This document shows positions 5,865 through 12,943 of a stretch of 19,474 bases of DNA, in pieces. The translations under genes and the position numbers were made by a program. The notes under the pieces are model-generated. The model was given only the letters and a program-made list of their open reading frames with translations, searched no databases and had not been told where the DNA came from. The stretch spans positions 1 through 19,474 of the forward strand of contig SFVC01000039.1 of the NCBI GenBank assembly GCA_004560375.1, given 5' to 3'. How positions within the stretch are numbered: the first letter of the stretch is position 1; every line of letters begins with the position of its first letter. The stretch comes from a bacterium (GTDB lineage Bacteria; Bacillota; Clostridia; Oscillospirales; Oscillospiraceae).

Positions 5865-7115
5865 TCAACGGTAAATGGGATACTTGGCCGTCAGTTCCGC
5901 CACGCCGGCGCGAATCTCCTCCGCCTTGGCCTCAAAGTCGGTGGCCGCCAGGGCGATATACTCCGCCACCTGATCCATGTCCGCCTCCACAAAGCCGCGG
6001 CTGGTGACGGCGGGGCTGCCCACCCGCAGGCCGCTGGTCTGGAAGGGGGAGCGGGGGTCGCCGGGCACCTTGTTCTTGTTGGCGGTGATGCGAACCTCGT
6101 CCAGACGGCGCTCCAGCTCCTTGCCGGTGAGCTCGCCCAGGTTCCGCAGGTCGATGAGGGACAGGTGGTTGTCCGTGCCGCCGGACACCAGGTTCATGCC
6201 CCGCTTCACCAGCCCCTGGGCCAGGGCGGCGGAGTTCTTCACCACCTGCTGCTGATAGGCCTTGAACTCGGGGCGCAGCGCCTCGCCCAGGGCCACCGCC
6301 TTGGCGGCGATGACGTGCATCAGCGGGCCGCCCTGGGAGCCGGGGAAGATGGCGGAGTTCAGCTTCTTGGCCAGCTCCTCGTCGTTGGTGAGCAGCATTC
6401 CACCCCGGGGGCCCCGGAGGGTCTTGTGGGTGGTGGTGGAGGTGACGTGGGCGTAGGGGATGGGGGAGGGGTGCAGACCCGCCGCCACCAGCCCGGCGAT
6501 GTGGGCCATGTCCACCCACAGGTAGGCCTCCACCTCGTCGGCGATCTCACGGAACCGCTTAAAGTCGATTACCCGGGGATAGGCGGAGGCGCCGGCGATG
6601 ATCATCCTGGGCTTGCACTCGTGGGCGATCCGGGCCACCTCGTCATAGTCGATGACGCCCGTCTCCTCGTTCACGCCGTAGGACACCATTTTGAAGTACT
6701 TGCCGGAGAAGTTCACCGGGCTGCCATGGGTGAGGTGCCCGCCGTGATCGAGATTCATGCCCAGCACGGTGTCCCCGGGCTGGCACAGGGCCATATAGAC
6801 CGCGTAGTTGGCCTGGGCGCCGGAGTGGGGCTGGACGTTGGCGAATTTCGCGCCGAACAGCTTGCAGGCCCGCTCGATGGCCAGGTTCTCCGCCACGTCC
6901 ACGCACTGGCAGCCGCCGTAGTACCGCTTACCGGGGTAGCCCTCGGCGTATTTATTGGTGAGTACGCTGCCCGCGGCGGCCAGCACGGCCTCGGACACGA
7001 TGTTCTCCGACGCGATGAGCTCGATGTTGTCGCACTGGCGCTGGTACTCCGCCCGGATGGCCGCGCCCAGCTCCGGATCCTGTTTAGACACAAAGTCCAT
7101 ATACTCTAAAACCAT
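5865..7115 (-). CDS. glyA: Serine hydroxymethyltransferase
   Basis: A 416-residue PLP enzyme converting serine and tetrahydrofolate to glycine and 5,10-methylene-tetrahydrofolate, the main source of one-carbon units. Hallmarks include ELIASENIVS (32-41), NKYAEGYPGKRYYGG (54-68), QPHSGAQAN, LDHGGHLTHG, VDMAHIAGLVAAG (201-213) and the Schiff-base lysine in VTSTTTHKTLRGPRGG (K231). I chose ATG 7115 because it gives the normal family length and has GGAAAGGCGG upstream. A GTG at 7220 in the same frame would add 35 residues and has a perfect AGGAGGT seven bases ahead, but it overlaps the -35 box of the promoter described at 7194-7222, so it could only be used from an upstream transcript. The methylene-THF product links functionally to folD further along the window. 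Confidence 0.96.
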   Translation of the reverse strand: MVLEYMDFVSKQDPELGAAIRAEYQRQCDNIELIASENIVSEAVLAAAGSVLTNKYAEGYPGKRYYGGCQCVDVAENLAIERACKLFGAKFANVQPHSGAQANYAVYMALCQPGDTVLGMNLDHGGHLTHGSPVNFSGKYFKMVSYGVNEETGVIDYDEVARIAHECKPRMIIAGASAYPRVIDFKRFREIADEVEAYLWVDMAHIAGLVAAGLHPSPIPYAHVTSTTTHKTLRGPRGGMLLTNDEELAKKLNSAIFPGSQGGPLMHVIAAKAVALGEALRPEFKAYQQQVVKNSAALAQGLVKRGMNLVSGGTDNHLSLIDLRNLGELTGKELERRLDEVRITANKNKVPGDPRSPFQTSGLRVGSPAVTSRGFVEADMDQVAEYIALAATDFEAKAEEIRAGVAELTAKYPIYR

Positions 7116-7193
7116 GTTGTGTTTCCGCCTTTCCAGATTATAATCTCCACCATGATGCCATAGCTGTGCGCCGTCTATGCGGCGCTTTCCGAT

Positions 7194-7222
7194 ATTATAC
7201 AATCTTTTCCGGAAAAGCACAA
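7194..7222 (-). promoter_or_regulatory. Sigma-A promoter of glyA
   Basis: On the minus strand TTGTGC (7222-7217) and a perfect TATAAT (7199-7194) are 17 bp apart. The predicted leader of about 70 bases contains a perfect 6-bp hairpin GCGCCG/CGGCGC (7168-7185) close to its 5' end. I saw no match to the conserved core of a tetrahydrofolate or glycine riboswitch. Confidence 0.8.
7204..7217. promoter_or_regulatory. Perfect 14-nt palindrome in the glyA promoter spacer (candidate operator)
   Basis: CTTTTCCGGAAAAG reads the same on both strands and occupies the spacer between the -35 and -10 of glyA, overlapping the last base of the -35. A dimeric repressor bound here would block RNA polymerase. 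The sequence does not match an operator that I can name, and it could be chance. Confidence 0.4.
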
Positions 7223-7294
7223 CTGTGACCTCCTGAAAAAACAGTCTCGCTTTTTGCCGGTTTTTATGGTATCCTATCCAGTGAGGTGAGTTTT

Positions 7295-7939
7295 GTGGAA
7301 CAGAAAAACGTGATCGCCATTGTCAACGCCCTGAAGGAGCTGTACCCGGACGGGATCTGCTCCCTGCAATACAAAAAGGATTACGAGCTGCTGTTCGCCG
7401 TGCGGCTGTCCGCCCAGTGCACCGATGAGCGGGTGAACATGGTCACACCCGCCCTCTTTGAGCGATTCCCCACCCTAAAGAGCTTCGCGGAAGCGGACAT
7501 CGAGGAGGTGGGCGAGTACATCCACTCCTGCGGTTTCTTCCGGGCCAAGAGTAAGGATCTGGTGCTGTGCGCCCAGATGCTGCTGAATGAGTACGGCGGC
7601 AAAGTGCCGGGTACCATGGAGGATCTGCTCCGCCTGCCCGGGGTGGGCCGCAAGACGGCCAACCTGATTTTAGGGGACGTGCACAACACCCCCGGAGTGG
7701 TGGTGGCGGACACCCACTGCATCCGCATCTCCGGGCGGATGGGCCTGACCGACGGTACCAAGGATCCCGCCAAGGTGGAGCAGCAGCTCCGGGCCGTCCT
7801 GCCGCCGGAGGAGTCCAACAACTTCTGCCACCGGCTGGTGCTCCACGGCCGGGCGGTGTGCACGGCCCGGAAGGCCAAGTGCGGCGAGTGCGTGTGCGCC
7901 CCCTGGTGCAAGTACGCCAACACGGAGTTTAAGGCATAG
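7295..7939 (+). CDS. nth: Endonuclease III
   Basis: A 214-residue DNA glycosylase/AP lyase that removes oxidised pyrimidines in base excision repair. The helix-hairpin-helix LPGVGRKTANLIL carries the catalytic lysine K120, and the second catalytic residue is D139 in VVVADTHCIRISGRMGL. The C-terminal iron-sulphur loop follows the family spacing exactly: C189-x6-C196-x2-C199-x5-C205. I place the start at the GTG at 7295 because AGGTGAG lies four bases upstream; an in-frame GTG at 7286 has no ribosome site. It is transcribed away from glyA as a single gene and ends in a strong terminator. No convincing promoter was found: TTGCCG (7254-7259) and TATCCA (7275-7280) are only 15 bp apart. Confidence 0.96.
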   Translation: MEQKNVIAIVNALKELYPDGICSLQYKKDYELLFAVRLSAQCTDERVNMVTPALFERFPTLKSFAEADIEEVGEYIHSCGFFRAKSKDLVLCAQMLLNEYGGKVPGTMEDLLRLPGVGRKTANLILGDVHNTPGVVVADTHCIRISGRMGLTDGTKDPAKVEQQLRAVLPPEESNNFCHRLVLHGRAVCTARKAKCGECVCAPWCKYANTEFKA

Positions 7940-7942
7940 GTG

Positions 7943-7977
7943 AAGCCCCGTCCCGGTATCCGGGACGGGGCTTTGTT
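7943..7977 (+). terminator. Intrinsic terminator of nth
   Basis: A perfect 14-bp stem AAGCCCCGTCCCGG / CCGGGACGGGGCTT (7943-7956 and 7960-7973) with a 3-base loop is followed by a T-rich tail (TGTTTCGTTT). It starts three bases after the nth stop codon and may also stop transcripts of the convergent anti-sigma gene. Confidence 0.93.
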
Positions 7978-7992
7978 TCGTTTACTGTGGCG

Positions 7993-9129
7993 TTACGGCT
8001 CCACCGGGGCCAGATCATCCAGCGGAAGGGTGACGGCGCCGCAGCTCAGGTTGAAGGTGACGCTGCCGCCCTGAAGCCGGGTCGGGTCGGTGACCTCAGC
8101 CAGGCGGTACATAAGGAGGGCTTCCTCCCCGATGTTCCCGCTGCCCCAATAGGCCGGGGCCAGGGGGACGAGGTTCCCATCCTTGTCCTTGATGGTGATA
8201 TCGTCCTCGCTGAGATTCAACAGATACCACCAGCGCACTTCCACATCGCCGCCGAGCTGTTCGCCGCCCTCCCGGTCAAAGGTGACCAGCAGGTTCACGG
8301 GGGACAGGTAGACCTCTTTCAACGTGATATCCGCCCCGTCCAGCTGGGTCACGAAAGTATCCGCCTGCTGGCTCCAGCCAATGTCTTTCTGGGGCAGGGG
8401 GACGTCACAGCTCCAATTGCCGGAGTAAAGCGTAAACCCGCGGGGAAGCCAAGTTTCCTTATTCACGGTTGCGTAATACAAGGGGCCGGCGGGGAGACGC
8501 ATGGAGGCCGCCTTCCCATCGAGCACTCCGCCCTGGGGCAGCTTCACCAGGAAGATGGCGGACACATGGTTATCCGCCGGATCATCGTCCTCCAAAAACT
8601 CCCAATCGTAGATATAGCTGCCATAGACGCCCAGGTCGATTTTCTCCCCGGCCTCATCCATAAAATAGTGGTCGCCGCCTCCATAAAAGCCGCCGCCTGA
8701 GCCCCACGGCTCCTCGCCGTCCCGTTCTCCCATCCACAGGGAGGTGCCCTCCGGGGCGGTGAAGTCGATCAGCACCATGATGGAGGTGCGATCCCGCAGC
8801 ACCTGGGACACGTGGAACACGGCCCCGTTGTCCTCCTTGGTGATATCCACCGCCATGGCGCCGGGGATCAGCAGCTCCGCGGCCTGGGCGTCCTCCGGCG
8901 TCACGCCGAGATAGGCCAGCAACCGCTGGCTGACCCCGGTGACCGTGGCCGCCGCGGCCCCCGTCACCAGCAGGGCGGCCGCCGCCGCGCCAATCACCAC
9001 TCGTTTCCAGTTTTTCATCGGTCGTTTCCTCCCCACGTCGTCCTGGAGGAGCTGGCGCAGCAGCTCCTTCTCCCGCGCGGGATCCGGGCTCAGTCCGTCA
9101 AACATTCGGTTTAATTCATTCTTGTCCAT
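7993..9129 (-). CDS. Predicted membrane anti-sigma factor (DUF4179-like), partner of the ECF sigma factor
   Basis: A 378-residue protein with an N-terminal cytoplasmic part of about 40 residues (MDKNELNRMFDGLSPDPAREKELLRQLL), a single membrane segment at about 44-63 (VVIGAAAAALLVTGAAAATV) and a large predicted extracytoplasmic domain of ~310 residues rich in aspartate, glycine, tryptophan and tyrosine. This layout and the 19-base overlap with the preceding ECF sigma gene fit an anti-sigma factor of the kind often annotated with a DUF4179 domain in Clostridia. The short cytoplasmic part would hold the sigma factor; the outer domain would sense an unknown signal. I see no zinc-binding anti-sigma motif (HxxxCxxC). 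The start ATG at 9129 has GAGGCGGG just upstream. No close characterised homologue is recognised. Confidence 0.72.
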   Translation of the reverse strand: MDKNELNRMFDGLSPDPAREKELLRQLLQDDVGRKRPMKNWKRVVIGAAAAALLVTGAAAATVTGVSQRLLAYLGVTPEDAQAAELLIPGAMAVDITKEDNGAVFHVSQVLRDRTSIMVLIDFTAPEGTSLWMGERDGEEPWGSGGGFYGGGDHYFMDEAGEKIDLGVYGSYIYDWEFLEDDDPADNHVSAIFLVKLPQGGVLDGKAASMRLPAGPLYYATVNKETWLPRGFTLYSGNWSCDVPLPQKDIGWSQQADTFVTQLDGADITLKEVYLSPVNLLVTFDREGGEQLGGDVEVRWWYLLNLSEDDITIKDKDGNLVPLAPAYWGSGNIGEEALLMYRLAEVTDPTRLQGGSVTFNLSCGAVTLPLDDLAPVEP

Positions 9130-9623
9130 AAACCCGCCTCCTCCAGCTTCAGTTTCAGCTTCTTTCGGGCCTGGGCCAGCCGGGAGCGGATGGTGGAGGG
9201 GTTTTCCCCCAGCATCTGCGCGATCTCCCCCGCGGTATAGCCCTGGTAGTAGTAGAGATAGAGCGCCAGCCGGTAGGGCTTAGGCAGCGCCGCCACCTGT
9301 TCCCACACCTCCCCGTCCCGGGGATCCTCCCAGGCCAGGGACTCCAGCGCCTCCTCGCCCGCCCGCCGGGTGCGCCACCAGTGCTTGAGCTGGTTTCTGC
9401 ACTCGTTTCGGGCGGTGACGATGAGCCACGCCTTCTCGTGCTCCGGATCACGGAAGGGTTCGGCCCGCTCCATGGTCTTGCGAAAGACGGTCTGGGCGGC
9501 GTCCTCCGCGTCGGGCACGTTTTTCATCAGCACCAGGCAGATCTGGTAGACCATGCCGAAGCGCCGCCGGTAGAGGTCGGTCAGCTCTTCTTTTGACAAC
9601 ACGCACCGCGTCACGGGGATCAC
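9111..9623 (-). CDS. ECF-type RNA polymerase sigma factor
   Basis: A 170-residue sigma-70 family protein of the small extracytoplasmic-function type. Region 2 spans about residues 12-80, with FGMVYQICLVLMKNVPDAEDAAQTVFRKTM and EKAWLIVTARNECRNQLKHWW; region 4 spans about 105-160, with LPKPYRLALYLYYYQGYTAGEIAQMLGENPSTIRSRLAQARKKL, a typical helix-turn-helix. Regions 1 and 3 are absent as expected. The start is uncertain: GTG at 9623 is used here, with AGAAGG ten bases ahead; GTG at 9614 or 9602 would shorten the protein slightly. The 3' end overlaps the anti-sigma gene by 19 bases, so they form a regulatory pair. The regulon is unknown; an autoregulated promoter is proposed at 9644-9672. Confidence 0.9.
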   Translation of the reverse strand: MIPVTRCVLSKEELTDLYRRRFGMVYQICLVLMKNVPDAEDAAQTVFRKTMERAEPFRDPEHEKAWLIVTARNECRNQLKHWWRTRRAGEEALESLAWEDPRDGEVWEQVAALPKPYRLALYLYYYQGYTAGEIAQMLGENPSTIRSRLAQARKKLKLKLEEAGLWTRMN

Positions 9624-9643
9624 TTCCTCTCGTCCTTCTGTCT

Positions 9644-9672
9644 ATTACACAATCGGTGGGGGCAAATTGTTG
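9644..9672 (-). promoter_or_regulatory. Candidate promoter of the ECF sigma/anti-sigma pair
   Basis: On the minus strand CAACAA (9672-9667) and TGTAAT (9649-9644) are 17 bp apart. The AAC core of the upstream element is reminiscent of ECF -35 elements and the downstream element could equally be a weak sigma-A -10. The start codon is 20 bases downstream. This is a weak call. Confidence 0.3.
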
Positions 9673-9693
9673 ACGGGCAGAGAAATTTTCTGG

Positions 9694-9728
9694 AAAAAGG
9701 GGAGCGGACGGCACCCGCCGCCCGCTCC
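9694..9728 (-). terminator. Intrinsic terminator of the ymfF-ymfH-lgt-folD operon
   Basis: On the minus strand a 12-bp stem GGAGCGGGCGGC / GCCGTCCGCTCC with one G-U pair and a GGGT loop is followed by CC and five T (9698-9694). It lies 12 bases after the folD stop. Confidence 0.9.
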
Positions 9729-9740
9729 GTCGGAACGTCG

Positions 9741-10586
9741 TTATACCCCCTGATGCAGCCTTGCCGCCGTCAGGGTATTTTTCATGAGCATGGCCCGGGT
9801 CATGGGGCCCACGCCCCCGGGCACCGGGGTGATGTAGGACGCCTTCTCCGCCGCCTCGGCGTAGCACACGTCGCCGCACAGCTTGCCCGCCTCGTTGCGG
9901 TTCATGGCCACGTCGATGACCACCGCGCCCTCCTTCACCATGTCGGCGGTGACCAGCCCCGTCTTGCCCACGGCGGACACCAGGATGTCCGCGGACGCCG
10001 CTATGGCCGCCATGTCCGGCGTTCTGGAGTGGCACACCGTCACCGTGCCGTGGGCGTGGAGCAGCAGCAGGGCCATGGGCTTGCCCACGATGTTGGAGCG
10101 GCCCAGCACCACGCACCGCTTGCCCGCCGGGTCGATGTGGTACTCCCGCAGCATCTCCATCACGCCGCCGGGGGTGCAGGGCTGGAACACCGGGTCGCCG
10201 ATGGTGAGCCGGCCCACATTGAAGGGGTGGAAGCAGTCCACGTCCTTGTCCGGGTGGATGGCCAGCAGCACCTCCCGCTCGTCCAGGCCCTGGGGCAGGG
10301 GGAGCTGCACCAGGATGCCGTCGATGTCCTGCCTGCCGTTGAGCTCCGCCACCAGCTCCAAAAGCTGCCGCTGGGTGGTTTGGGCGGGCAGGGCGTACTC
10401 CTCGCTGTAGAAGCCGCACTCCTCACAGTCCCGCTTTTTCCCGTTCACATAGACCCGGGAGGCGGGGTCGTCCCCCACCAGCACCACCGCCAGCCCCGGC
10501 TTCCGGGGCAGCTGGGCCGCCTCCTGCCGGACGCTGTCCTTCACCTTGGCCGCCAGGGCCTTGCCGTCAATGATTTTCGCCGCCAT
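9741..10586 (-). CDS. folD: Bifunctional methylene-THF dehydrogenase / methenyl-THF cyclohydrolase
   Basis: A 281-residue FolD, which interconverts 5,10-methylene-THF, 5,10-methenyl-THF and 10-formyl-THF. Signatures include SRVYVNGKKRDCEECGF with the active-site tyrosine and lysine, the DGILVQLPLPQGLD loop, DKDVDCFHPFNVGRL, CTPGGVMEML, the nucleotide-binding VVLGRSNIVGKPMALLL and the C-terminal TPVPGGVGPMTRAMLMKNT. The ATG at 10586 is chosen because TAAGGAGGAGACAAACA precedes it; the longer in-frame extension has no ribosome site. The first 20 bases overlap the end of lgt in another frame, and the ribosome site lies within lgt. It is the last gene of its operon and works with glyA, elsewhere in this window, in one-carbon metabolism. 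Confidence 0.96.
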   Translation of the reverse strand: MAAKIIDGKALAAKVKDSVRQEAAQLPRKPGLAVVLVGDDPASRVYVNGKKRDCEECGFYSEEYALPAQTTQRQLLELVAELNGRQDIDGILVQLPLPQGLDEREVLLAIHPDKDVDCFHPFNVGRLTIGDPVFQPCTPGGVMEMLREYHIDPAGKRCVVLGRSNIVGKPMALLLLHAHGTVTVCHSRTPDMAAIAASADILVSAVGKTGLVTADMVKEGAVVIDVAMNRNEAGKLCGDVCYAEAAEKASYITPVPGGVGPMTRAMLMKNTLTAARLHQGV

Positions 10587-11643
10587 TGTTTGTCTCCTCC
10601 TTACTTGTCTCCTCCGCGGCCGCGGGGGGTTCCGCTGTCTCAGCCGGGGCATTGTCCGCCGTGTCCACCGGGGCGGGCTCCGCCGGGATCTGTTCCGAGG
10701 GAGCGGGGGAAGGGGTGGGGATCTCCGCCTCCTCCGCCGCGGGCTTGGCGCCCTTTGTCAGGGGAGGGGAGGCAGGGCCCGCGGTTTTCAGCCGCAGGAC
10801 GAACAGCCCGATCCCCACCAGCGCCGACACAATCCCCAGCATCTGGGAGGAGCGGATGGGGGTGCCGAAGAAGTACAGGCTGTCGGTGCGAAGCCCCTCG
10901 ATGGCCGCCCGGCCCAGGCCGTACCAGATCACATAGCTCAGGAACATCTGCCCGTTAAATCTCCGCCCCTTCTTCATCAGTAAGAGCAGGAGCACCAGCC
11001 CCAGCAGGTTCCACAGGGACTCGTACAAAAACGTGGGGTGGACGCCCAAAGTGCCGTCCAGAATGCTCTGGTATGCTTCCTGACTGTCCAGCAGCCCCTT
11101 GCTCCACAGCTCGTTGGCGATAGACTCGGAGCACATACGCCAGGGCAGGCCGGTGACGCTGCCATAGGCTTCCACATTGACAAAGTTCCCCCACCGGCCG
11201 ATGAGCTGGCCGATAAGCAGGCCGTAGGAGGTGATGTCCATGCCGCTCCAGAAGTCCACCTTCCGCACCTTACAGAAGATCAGGGCGGAGATCACCGTGG
11301 CGATGACCCCACCGTAGATAGCCAGCCCACCGTCCCAGAAGGCAATGGCCCGCAGGAGGCTGAAGGAGCCGTCGGCGTTATAGCACACGGACGGGTTGAA
11401 GATCACGTAGTACAGCCGGGCCCCGATGATGGCGGAGGGCACCACATAGAAGATGGCGTCCACAATGGTATCGGGATCCAACCCGAACCTGGGGGCCTTC
11501 CACAGCCCGAAGGCCACCGCCAGCAGGAAGCCTGCGGCGATGATCACCCCGTACCAGTAGATGTTGTGGCCAAACACCGAGAAGGCCACCCGGTTCAGCT
11601 CGAATTCCAGCCCCAGGCCGGGAAAACTTACCGTGTTGATCAT
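10567..11643 (-). CDS. lgt: Prolipoprotein diacylglyceryl transferase with acidic/proline-rich tail
   Basis: A 358-residue integral membrane enzyme that transfers diacylglycerol from phosphatidylglycerol to the lipobox cysteine of prolipoproteins. The core of about 285 residues has the family features: IYWYGVIIAAGFLLA (28-42), ARLYYVIFNP, WDGGLAIYGGVI (103-114), the Lgt signature GRWGNFVNVEAYG (149-161), HPTFLYESLWN (202-212), and GLGRAAIEGLRTDSL, with several membrane segments. Residues 289-358 form a tail of proline, alanine, glutamate and threonine that is unlike the core and ends inside the start of folD. The tail is likely disordered and cytoplasmic, its role unknown; similar Lgt tails occur in some gut Clostridia. 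AGAGGAATGACCAA precedes the ATG, 28 bases after ymfH. Confidence 0.95.
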   Translation of the reverse strand: MINTVSFPGLGLEFELNRVAFSVFGHNIYWYGVIIAAGFLLAVAFGLWKAPRFGLDPDTIVDAIFYVVPSAIIGARLYYVIFNPSVCYNADGSFSLLRAIAFWDGGLAIYGGVIATVISALIFCKVRKVDFWSGMDITSYGLLIGQLIGRWGNFVNVEAYGSVTGLPWRMCSESIANELWSKGLLDSQEAYQSILDGTLGVHPTFLYESLWNLLGLVLLLLLMKKGRRFNGQMFLSYVIWYGLGRAAIEGLRTDSLYFFGTPIRSSQMLGIVSALVGIGLFVLRLKTAGPASPPLTKGAKPAAEEAEIPTPSPAPSEQIPAEPAPVDTADNAPAETAEPPAAAEETSKEETNNGGENH

Positions 11644-11671
11644 TTGGTCATTCCTCTTTTTCTGTAGTGGG

Positions 11672-12943
11672 TCAGTCCAAAGGGCGGATCACGGACAGCG
11701 CCGCCCTGTCCTCGGTGCACCAGGATCGGATCAGCTCCTCGCCGTCCGAGCGCTCGATGCTCTGGAACACCTGGGGGAAGCTGAGGTAGTCCTCGCCGTC
11801 AAAATGGGCCTGGGCCAGCTCAAAGCAGGTGTCGTCCAGGGAATTGAGCCGCCGCACCATAGAGCCGTAGGCCGCCTTTTTCAGCCGATCCCACAGCGAC
11901 CGATCGATGCCCTCCCGGGCCAGGCGGGCGGCCTCCTTCAGCACCTCGTCCAGCACCTGCTGTGGATCCCGGCTCTCCCCGCCGGCGATGAGGCAGGCGC
12001 AGCCGGGCAGCTCGTCGTAGCTGCTGTCAAAGCTGCCGTTGATCAGCCCCTGCTCATAGAGCCGGCTGTACAGTGGGGCGGAGGAGCTGAACAGCACGTC
12101 GCAGGCCAGCTCCGCCACCAGCCGCTGGCGCAGGCCCGCCCCCTTGGGGGCGGGGCTGCCCTTGAAGCCCAGCTCGAACAGGGGCATGGACACGGGCATG
12201 GCCCGCTGGGCGTGCCGCCGCACCACCCCGGTGGGCTCCCCCTCGCCGTGGCTGGAGGGGACGGCGGCAGAAGGCTCCTGCCCCAGAACCTCCCCAGCGA
12301 TGGCGGCCACCCGCTCCGGATCCACGTCCCCCGCGGCGCACAGCACCATGTTCCCCGGCCGGTAGAAGGCCCGGTGGCACTGATAGAGGGTGTCCGCCGT
12401 GATGTCGGCGATGGACTCCACCGTCCCCGCCACCCGGACGCGGACGGGGTGTTTGGCGTACATGGCCTCCATGAGCTGGTAATAGACCTCGTGACCGGGG
12501 TCGTCCTCGCACATCCGGATTTCCTGGCCGATGATGCCCTGTTCCTTGGCCACGCTCTCGTCGGTGAACCAGGGTTGGGACACGAAGGACAGCAGGGTAC
12601 GCAGATTGTCCTCAAAGCCCTGGACGCCCTCGAAGAAATAGCCCGTCATGGAGGGGGTGGTGTAGGCGTTGGGATCCACCCCCTGGGCGGCCATGCGCTG
12701 GAGGGCGTTGCCGTCCTGGGTGTCGAACATCTTGTGCTCCAGGAAGTGGGCCACCCCCTGGGGCGTGTCCACCCACTCGCCGTCCTCCCCCCGGAAGCGC
12801 AGATTCATGCCGCCGTAACGGGTGGCAAAAAAGGCGAACTGCTTGCCGTACTCAGGCCGTCTGTCCACATACACGTTCAGCCCGTTGGGCAGGACACCGT
12901 GCCAAATTGTCTCCCGCAGGGCGGGATAATTGCGCTCAACCAT
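11672..12943 (-). CDS. M16 family zinc peptidase-like protein (YmfH-type)
   Basis: A 423-residue M16 (pitrilysin/insulinase-type) protein. The inverted zinc motif HFLEH is intact at residues 66-70, and E141 or E146 in the segment KEQGIIGQEIRMCEDDP is the likely third ligand. DTPQGVAHFLEHKMFDTQDGN and NAYTTPSMTGYFFEGV are typical of the YmfH branch. The C-terminal half is the inactive M16 domain. It overlaps the upstream partner gene by 8 bases and has its own AAAGGAGG site, so the pair is probably a heterodimer, as for other M16B pairs. Current databases associate the Bacillus homologues (YmfF/YmfH, also written YfmF/YfmH) with 5-aminopentanol modification of EF-P; whether this applies here is inference. 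It is the only M16 subunit of the pair with catalytic residues. Confidence 0.88.
   Translation of the reverse strand: MVERNYPALRETIWHGVLPNGLNVYVDRRPEYGKQFAFFATRYGGMNLRFRGEDGEWVDTPQGVAHFLEHKMFDTQDGNALQRMAAQGVDPNAYTTPSMTGYFFEGVQGFEDNLRTLLSFVSQPWFTDESVAKEQGIIGQEIRMCEDDPGHEVYYQLMEAMYAKHPVRVRVAGTVESIADITADTLYQCHRAFYRPGNMVLCAAGDVDPERVAAIAGEVLGQEPSAAVPSSHGEGEPTGVVRRHAQRAMPVSMPLFELGFKGSPAPKGAGLRQRLVAELACDVLFSSSAPLYSRLYEQGLINGSFDSSYDELPGCACLIAGGESRDPQQVLDEVLKEAARLAREGIDRSLWDRLKKAAYGSMVRRLNSLDDTCFELAQAHFDGEDYLSFPQVFQSIERSDGEELIRSWCTEDRAALSVIRPLD

Noticed and set aside
5823..7109. 428-codon plus-strand frame opposite glyA
   Set aside because: Antisense shadow of glyA with low-complexity Gly/His/Val content and no recognisable domain.
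7116..7193. Possible folate or glycine riboswitch before glyA
   Set aside because: The leader is about 70 bases with one small hairpin and lacks the conserved aptamer cores that I can recall.
7250..7294. Promoter of nth from TTGCCG and TATCCA
   Set aside because: The spacing is 15 bp and both boxes are poor, so it was not listed as a feature.
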